Of a stretch of 10,280 nucleotides of DNA, positions 6,812 to 10,280 are shown piece by piece. Under the pieces are notes generated by a model that saw nothing but the letters and a program-made list of their open reading frames with translations, did no database searches and was not told the origin of the DNA. Position 1 is the stretch's first letter. Every line of letters starts with the position of its first letter. The translations under genes were made by a program, and so were the position numbers. Source of the stretch: a bacterium (GTDB lineage: Bacteria > Cyanobacteriota > Vampirovibrionia > Gastranaerophilales > UBA9971); NCBI GenBank assembly GCA_037147175.1, contig JBAWVS010000067.1, forward strand, positions 1-10,280, written 5' to 3'.

Positions 6812-6829
6812 TACTGCCCGTTGGCAGTA
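6812..6829. repeat. Short perfect hairpin between fucosyltransferase and methyltransferase genes
   Basis: TACTGCC (6812-6818) and GGCAGTA (6823-6829) pair perfectly over 7 bases with a 4-base loop, in the 75-base gap of the minus-strand run. On that strand it is followed by TGCCACTTTTAAAATAAA, so a T run starts only 6 bases past the stem. It could be a weak terminator, an attenuator or an mRNA-processing hairpin that lowers expression of the last gene. It may also be chance. Confidence 0.35.
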
Positions 6830-6847
6830 ATACTGTTGTATTTGACG

Positions 6848-7663
6848 TCATGTGGTTATCCATTCTTTGACATACAAATCCTTTGAACTCACATTTGAAA
6901 GGATTCCGAACCACCTTTTAGGAGCAAAAATCAGTTTGCGGGGATTTTTGCCAAGCCAAGAAGCCCACCAGCTAAATGAACTGTTGGCAATAATAAAATG
7001 TTGGCAGTTACTCATTAACATCAAGTCCAAACACCCACTAGAATCGTTGTTATTGTCAACAATCGTCATTTTGTCATTTATTTTGAAATTCTTTTTTACC
7101 CAGTCAGTATCATCAGAAAATATATAAAAATGTGGATTTTCAATTTTGCGGATAATAAAACTCATTGCTTTTTTGTAATAATTTAAAGAACAGGTTCCGT
7201 GAACCAATCTGGCTTTTAGTGTTGAAACATAATCGCCACGTCTAATATGGATACAAACAGAATTGGAACTTTTAATTTTATCCAACAATTCTTGATTTGT
7301 GTCATCGGGAGTTTCTTTAAAAGTAAACTCTTTCCTTATTATGGTTTCAATGTCTTTAAAATATTTTTCACTTTGCCAATAACCGTCAAGATAAACATTG
7401 TCGGGCAAGTCCAGCACTTTAGAATCGAAATGAAAATGCTTCTCCTTTCGATAATTTTCGGATTTTATTTTGTCAATTTCATCCTGAGTTGCTATTTCAG
7501 CGTTTATATTGAAAACATTAAGCTGAAATTTGCGATTTCCATACTTTGCAAAATCGGAAATAGCAAGTTTCAACTCGGTATTGTTCTTTTCAGCAAGACA
7601 AAGTCCAACCGCATACTGAAACATCTGATTTCCTATTCCGCCGATAATTTTTACTACAATCAT
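6848..7663 (-). CDS. GT11 alpha-1,2-fucosyltransferase
   Basis: A 271-residue glycosyltransferase family 11 enzyme, expected to move L-fucose from GDP-fucose to the 2-OH of galactose, forming an H-antigen-type Fuc-alpha-1,2-Gal. Seen: the family N terminus GGIGNQMFQYAVG (8-20), the GDP-fucose binding motif HIRRGDYV (139-146), FYIFSDD (179-185) and the C-terminal block DLMLMSNCQHFIIANSSFSW (213-232) continuing W-A-S-W-L. These match bacterial enzymes such as E. coli WbnK/WbiQ and Helicobacter FutC. Length is normal for a compact member and there is no membrane segment. The ATG start follows the GT2 stop by 3 bases; AGGAG lies 13 bases upstream (7681-7677), rather far, so translational coupling with GT2 is likely. 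GDP-fucose synthesis genes are absent from the window. Fucose-to-galactose alpha-1,2 is the usual activity, but a few GT11 members use other acceptors. Confidence 0.92.
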   Translation of the reverse strand: MIVVKIIGGIGNQMFQYAVGLCLAEKNNTELKLAISDFAKYGNRKFQLNVFNINAEIATQDEIDKIKSENYRKEKHFHFDSKVLDLPDNVYLDGYWQSEKYFKDIETIIRKEFTFKETPDDTNQELLDKIKSSNSVCIHIRRGDYVSTLKARLVHGTCSLNYYKKAMSFIIRKIENPHFYIFSDDTDWVKKNFKINDKMTIVDNNNDSSGCLDLMLMSNCQHFIIANSSFSWWASWLGKNPRKLIFAPKRWFGILSNVSSKDLYVKEWITT

Positions 7664-7666
7664 TTC

Positions 7667-8488
7667 TTAGTGCTTTCTCCTCAAAATCATATTATATATC
7701 AATTTCATAAGGTCATAAGGCATTATTCTCAGGCAGAACTTTAAAAATACATTTCTGGAAAATTCAAAAATGTTTATAAATCCAATTTCTAGAAAATATA
7801 AGTACAATTTAAATTCTTTTTCTATATAAAAAGAACCTTTACGGCGTTTTATCATAGTGTTTCCTGCTCGAGCATTAACCAAACATTCGGGAATATTAGC
7901 CATTTTCATTCCCAGCTTAAGCATTCTTGCCCACAAGTAATAATCTTCAAAATAAAGAAATGTTTGATAGTTGCCTGCATTCAGGACAGCAGTTTTTCTG
8001 AACATGACAGTCATATGGTTTAAAGGATTTCTCCATTTTGCATACTTAGCTATATCTTCGGGTCTTATTGGAACGCTTTTTACTGCATAAATATTTTCAG
8101 GTTCATCTTTAAATTCTGAAATAAAACTTCCAACTATGGAAATGTCGGGATTTTTTTTAAAAACGCCGATTTGTTTTTCAAAACGGTCATTTCTGGCAAC
8201 ATCGTCTGAGTCCATTCTTGCTATAATTTCAAAAGAGCAGTTTTCTACGCCAATTCTTAAAGCATTTCCCAGTCCTTGATTTTCTTCCAAAGCGATCACT
8301 TTGAATAAGTGGGAAAATTGTGATTTATATTCATTAATAATTTTTTCTAATTCAACAGTTAAAGGTCCGTCTTTAACTAATAAGATTTCCGAGGGTTTAA
8401 TCGTTTGATTTATAATGCTGTCGAGAGCTTTTCTTAAATACTCAGCCTTTTCTTTTTCATATAAAGACATCAATACGCTAAAATTCAT
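7667..8488 (-). CDS. GT2 family glycosyltransferase, WbnJ/WbiP/AmsE-like
   Basis: A 273-residue cytoplasmic GT-A enzyme of family GT2. Seen, numbered from the ATG: NFSVLMSLY (2-10), LRKALDSIINQT (18-29), LLVKDGP (36-42), EENQGLGNALRIG (68-80), the donor/metal motif ARMDSDD (90-96), NPLNHMTVMFRK (154-165) and YFEDYYLWARM (179-189), which carries the likely catalytic acid pair E181-D182. This set resembles E. coli O86 WbnJ and O127 WbiP (beta-1,3-galactosyltransferases acting on GalNAc) and Erwinia AmsE, so transfer of galactose from UDP-Gal is my best guess. An in-frame GTG at 8503 would add five residues (278), but its only purine-rich stretch is too close, and family members begin with M-x-F-S-V-L, so I prefer the ATG at 8488. 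It overlaps galE by 11 bases and ends 3 bases before the fucosyltransferase start. Confidence 0.87.
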   Translation of the reverse strand: MNFSVLMSLYEKEKAEYLRKALDSIINQTIKPSEILLVKDGPLTVELEKIINEYKSQFSHLFKVIALEENQGLGNALRIGVENCSFEIIARMDSDDVARNDRFEKQIGVFKKNPDISIVGSFISEFKDEPENIYAVKSVPIRPEDIAKYAKWRNPLNHMTVMFRKTAVLNAGNYQTFLYFEDYYLWARMLKLGMKMANIPECLVNARAGNTMIKRRKGSFYIEKEFKLYLYFLEIGFINIFEFSRNVFLKFCLRIMPYDLMKLIYNMILRRKH

Positions 8489-9464
8489 AATTATTTCGCT
8501 CACATTCCCAATTCAAAGCTGTTTTGCATATAATCTCTAAATCATTATATTTAGGATTCCAGCCAATTTTCTCGATTATTTTAGAGTTATCTGCAATGAT
8601 ACAAGCAGGATCTCCTTGTCTTTTTTCTACAATTTCAACAGCGAAGTCTTTTCCGCTTACTTTTTTCATTGTATTTATAACTTCTTTTACACTATAACCG
8701 AAACCATATCCGCAGTTAAAAATATCACTTGCGTTATTATCTAAATAGTTAAGAGCTTTTATGAGTGCATCAGCTAAATCATCAACGTGAATATAATCTC
8801 GTACCCCTGTTCCGTCAGCAGTATTAAAATCATCTCCGTAAATATACATTTTTTCTCTATTACCAAGAGCAGTTTCCGCCGCTACTTTTATCAGGTGAGT
8901 AGCATTAGGGTAGCATTGCCCGATTCTTCCTTTTATATCAGCACCCGCAACATTAAAATAGCGCAGTATGACATATTTAAAATCTTTATGAGCAACAGTA
9001 ATATCTTGAATGATTCTTTCACTCATTAGTTTACTCATTCCGTAGGGGTTTATCGGATTTAATACATTACTTTCTTTTACAGGCAACTGAGTAGACTCAT
9101 CATAAACTGCCGCTGTAGATGAAAAAATAAATTTGTTTATATTGTGCTTAATACATAATTTAACTAAATTTGCAGTGTTAATTGTGTTGTTAAAATAATA
9201 TTTTAACGGATTTTCTACTGATTCAGGCACAACAATAGATGCAGCAAAATGAACAACAGCATTTATTTTATTATTTATCAATATATTTTCTATTTTATCT
9301 ATTTCAGATAAATCTACTTGAAACAGCTTGCCAAATAAAATATTTTTTACAAAACCGGTTGATAAATTATCAATTATATAGATATTATGGTCAGTTTCTT
9401 CCCCGAGTTGTTTGACAAAATGACTTCCTATATAGCCTGCGCCGCCTGTAACTAATATGTTCAT
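8478..9464 (-). CDS. galE: UDP-glucose 4-epimerase
   Basis: A 328-residue extended short-chain dehydrogenase that interconverts UDP-glucose and UDP-galactose with bound NAD; some relatives also act on UDP-GlcNAc/UDP-GalNAc. Seen: the NAD-binding GGAGYIGSH (7-15), DNLSTG (32-37), FSSTAAVY (114-121) with T117 at the catalytic Ser/Thr position, the Y-x-x-x-K pair Y141 and K145 (YGMSK), RYFNVAGA (168-175), GTGVRDYIHVDDLADA (218-233) and KRQGDPA (281-287). Length and motif order are those of an intact GalE. At the position of E. coli Tyr299, which restricts that enzyme to non-acetylated sugars, my alignment gives Ile289, so acceptance of N-acetylated sugars is not ruled out. It starts 1 base after the sugar transferase stop and overlaps the next gene, so it belongs to this operon and probably supplies UDP-Gal to the GT2 and GT6 enzymes. 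Confidence 0.95.
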   Translation of the reverse strand: MNILVTGGAGYIGSHFVKQLGEETDHNIYIIDNLSTGFVKNILFGKLFQVDLSEIDKIENILINNKINAVVHFAASIVVPESVENPLKYYFNNTINTANLVKLCIKHNINKFIFSSTAAVYDESTQLPVKESNVLNPINPYGMSKLMSERIIQDITVAHKDFKYVILRYFNVAGADIKGRIGQCYPNATHLIKVAAETALGNREKMYIYGDDFNTADGTGVRDYIHVDDLADALIKALNYLDNNASDIFNCGYGFGYSVKEVINTMKKVSGKDFAVEIVEKRQGDPACIIADNSKIIEKIGWNPKYNDLEIICKTALNWECERNNYEF

Positions 9465-9465
9465 T

Positions 9466-10149
9466 TTATCCGTGCCTTCCTGATAATGCCATGAATACAG
9501 CTTTTACAAGTATACTGAAGTCCCAAAACAAGTTTCTGTGTTTAATATAATAAAGTTCGTATCTTAGTTTTTCTATTGCATCTTCTGTAGATGCCCCATA
9601 TCTGTACATTATTTGGGCCCAACCTGTCCAACCGGGAGTTACCCAGTGTCTTCTTTGATAAAAAGGAATTTTTTTTTCAAGTATCTGTGTGAATTCAGGT
9701 CTTTCAGGGCGAGGACCTACCAGACTCATTTCTCCTTTTATTATATTAAGCATTTGAGGAAGTTCATCGAATCTTAACTTTCTGGCAATGCGTCCTATTT
9801 TTGTTACTCTCGTATCTTTATTGTTGTTTACAGCCCAAACAGCGCCATCTTTTTCAGCATTTTCTATCATTGTTCTGAATTTAAGCATTTCAAAGATTTT
9901 GCCATTTTTTCCAACTCTTTCCTGCGTATAAAATATTTTGCCTCCGTCAGCTATTTTTGTTGATACCGCAAGAATAATCATTATTGGCAATGTCACGAAT
10001 GATATTATTGAAGCCCCTATAATATCAAAAATCCGCTTGCATAATCTGTAAATTGGTCGATGTATCCTTGTCAAATCATAAATAAACCACTCGGGGGTTA
10101 TTGTTTTTACAGCAACCTTTAAAGTTAAAAGTTCATAAAGTTCTGACAT
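9466..10149 (-). CDS. Polyprenyl-phosphate sugar-1-phosphate transferase (initiating enzyme)
   Basis: Bacterial sugar transferase (PglC/WbaP/WcaJ family) that moves a sugar-1-phosphate from a nucleotide sugar to undecaprenyl phosphate and so starts each repeat unit. Seen: KRIFDIIGA (38-46), a hydrophobic re-entrant helix (44-64), FYTQERVGKNGKIF (73-86), LKFRTM (89-94), LRFDELPQ (125-132) with the catalytic D128-E129 pair, MSLVGPRPERPEF (141-153) and TPGWTGWAQI (171-180). The catalytic domain is complete. Residues 1-35 (LYELLTLKVAVKTI, PEWFIYDL) match the end of the extra N-terminal domain of long family members, not the start of a short one. The ATG at 10149 has no Shine-Dalgarno site and the frame is open to 10260, so this start is doubtful and the gene probably extended upstream. 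The sugar specificity cannot be read. Confidence 0.88.
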   Translation of the reverse strand: MSELYELLTLKVAVKTITPEWFIYDLTRIHRPIYRLCKRIFDIIGASIISFVTLPIMIILAVSTKIADGGKIFYTQERVGKNGKIFEMLKFRTMIENAEKDGAVWAVNNNKDTRVTKIGRIARKLRFDELPQMLNIIKGEMSLVGPRPERPEFTQILEKKIPFYQRRHWVTPGWTGWAQIMYRYGASTEDAIEKLRYELYYIKHRNLFWDFSILVKAVFMALSGRHG

Positions 10150-10280
10150 TTTGAAAAAAGTTATATCTTTATGTGCACAATCTGAAATATAAAATAATGT
10201 GTTTTGTTCAATGGTTTTATTTATTGCTATATCATGCCCCGATGTCCAGTCAGAATTTTTTTAAGTTACTATCCTATGCA
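10150..10280 (-). other. Broken or missing 5' part of the sugar transferase gene
   Basis: In the same minus-strand frame, codons from 10260 to 10150 contain no stop and read a protein-like peptide (including D-I-A-I-N-K-T-I-E-Q-N and T-L-F-Y-I-S-D-C-A-H) that joins smoothly to the annotated start. There is no ATG, GTG or TTG in that stretch. A TAA lies at 10263-10261, and the other two frames carry TAG at 10276-10274 and 10271-10269, so all three frames are closed within the last 20 bases. A run of seven A (minus strand, 10262-10256) sits at the break. The N-terminal domain of a long-form sugar transferase has therefore been lost here, or the sequence near this edge is faulty. Confidence 0.45.

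Noticed and set aside
6852-7744. Two plus-strand open frames opposite the fucosyltransferase and the GT2 end
   Set aside because: They lie antisense to well-supported GT11 and GT2 genes, and their translations show no recognisable domain.
8489-8503. GTG start at 8503 for the GT2 gene, adding five residues
   Set aside because: Its only purine-rich stretch is about two bases away, and the family normally begins at the M-x-F-S-V-L position, so the ATG at 8488 fits better. It is not excluded.
8787-9029. Plus-strand open frame opposite galE
   Set aside because: Antisense to conserved GalE motifs, short, and low-complexity in composition.
1-10280. CRISPR array, tRNA, toxin-antitoxin, phage-defence or transposase genes
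   Set aside because: I found no regular spaced repeats, cloverleaf-like sequence or proteins of those families; the region is fully accounted for by glycan genes.

Overview
The window is an AT-rich stretch of a surface-polysaccharide (capsule, O-antigen or exopolysaccharide) biosynthesis locus. It is almost fully coding and has two converging gene runs. The plus-strand run covers about 1-6014 and the minus-strand run about 10260-6050; they meet across roughly 35 bases near 6015-6049. No rRNA, tRNA, CRISPR array, integrase or transposase gene is visible, and no stretch over 300 bases lacks a gene. Low GC, Shine-Dalgarno-like sites and the gene content fit a host-associated bacterium, probably with a Gram-negative type envelope. 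I cannot name the taxon. A 'CHAELVSAS'-encoding palindromic repeat at 4236-4300 is of a kind I have seen in several unrelated bacterial groups, so it does not settle the question.

Plus strand, left to right: the C-terminal part of a Wzx flippase whose 5' end is broken or missing; a KpsS/LipB-type capsule protein; an acyltransferase-3 membrane O-acyltransferase; a Wzy-like polymerase whose last 20 codons come from the palindromic repeat; a family GT6 glycosyltransferase, the family of the human ABO blood-group transferases; and a SAM-dependent methyltransferase. The first four genes overlap one another. The repeat and a 93-base gap separate them from GT6 and the methyltransferase.

Minus strand, in reading order from the right edge: a polyprenyl-phosphate sugar-1-phosphate transferase, also broken or missing at its 5' end; galE; a GT2 glycosyltransferase; a GT11 alpha-1,2-fucosyltransferase; and a second methyltransferase. 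The first four are packed with 1-3 base gaps or an overlap.

Together the genes describe a Wzx/Wzy-type repeat-unit pathway. The membrane sugar transferase would start the unit on a lipid carrier, and GalE would supply UDP-Gal and perhaps UDP-GalNAc. GT2, GT11 and GT6 would extend it, the acyltransferase and methyltransferases would decorate it, and Wzx/Wzy would flip and polymerise it. The most interesting point is the co-occurrence of GT2 (resembling the beta-1,3-galactosyltransferases of E. coli O86/O127), GT11 and GT6. In E. coli O86 that enzyme set builds a human blood-group B-like structure. This locus may therefore encode a histo-blood-group (A- or B-like) glycan mimic. GDP-fucose synthesis genes are not in the window and would have to lie elsewhere.
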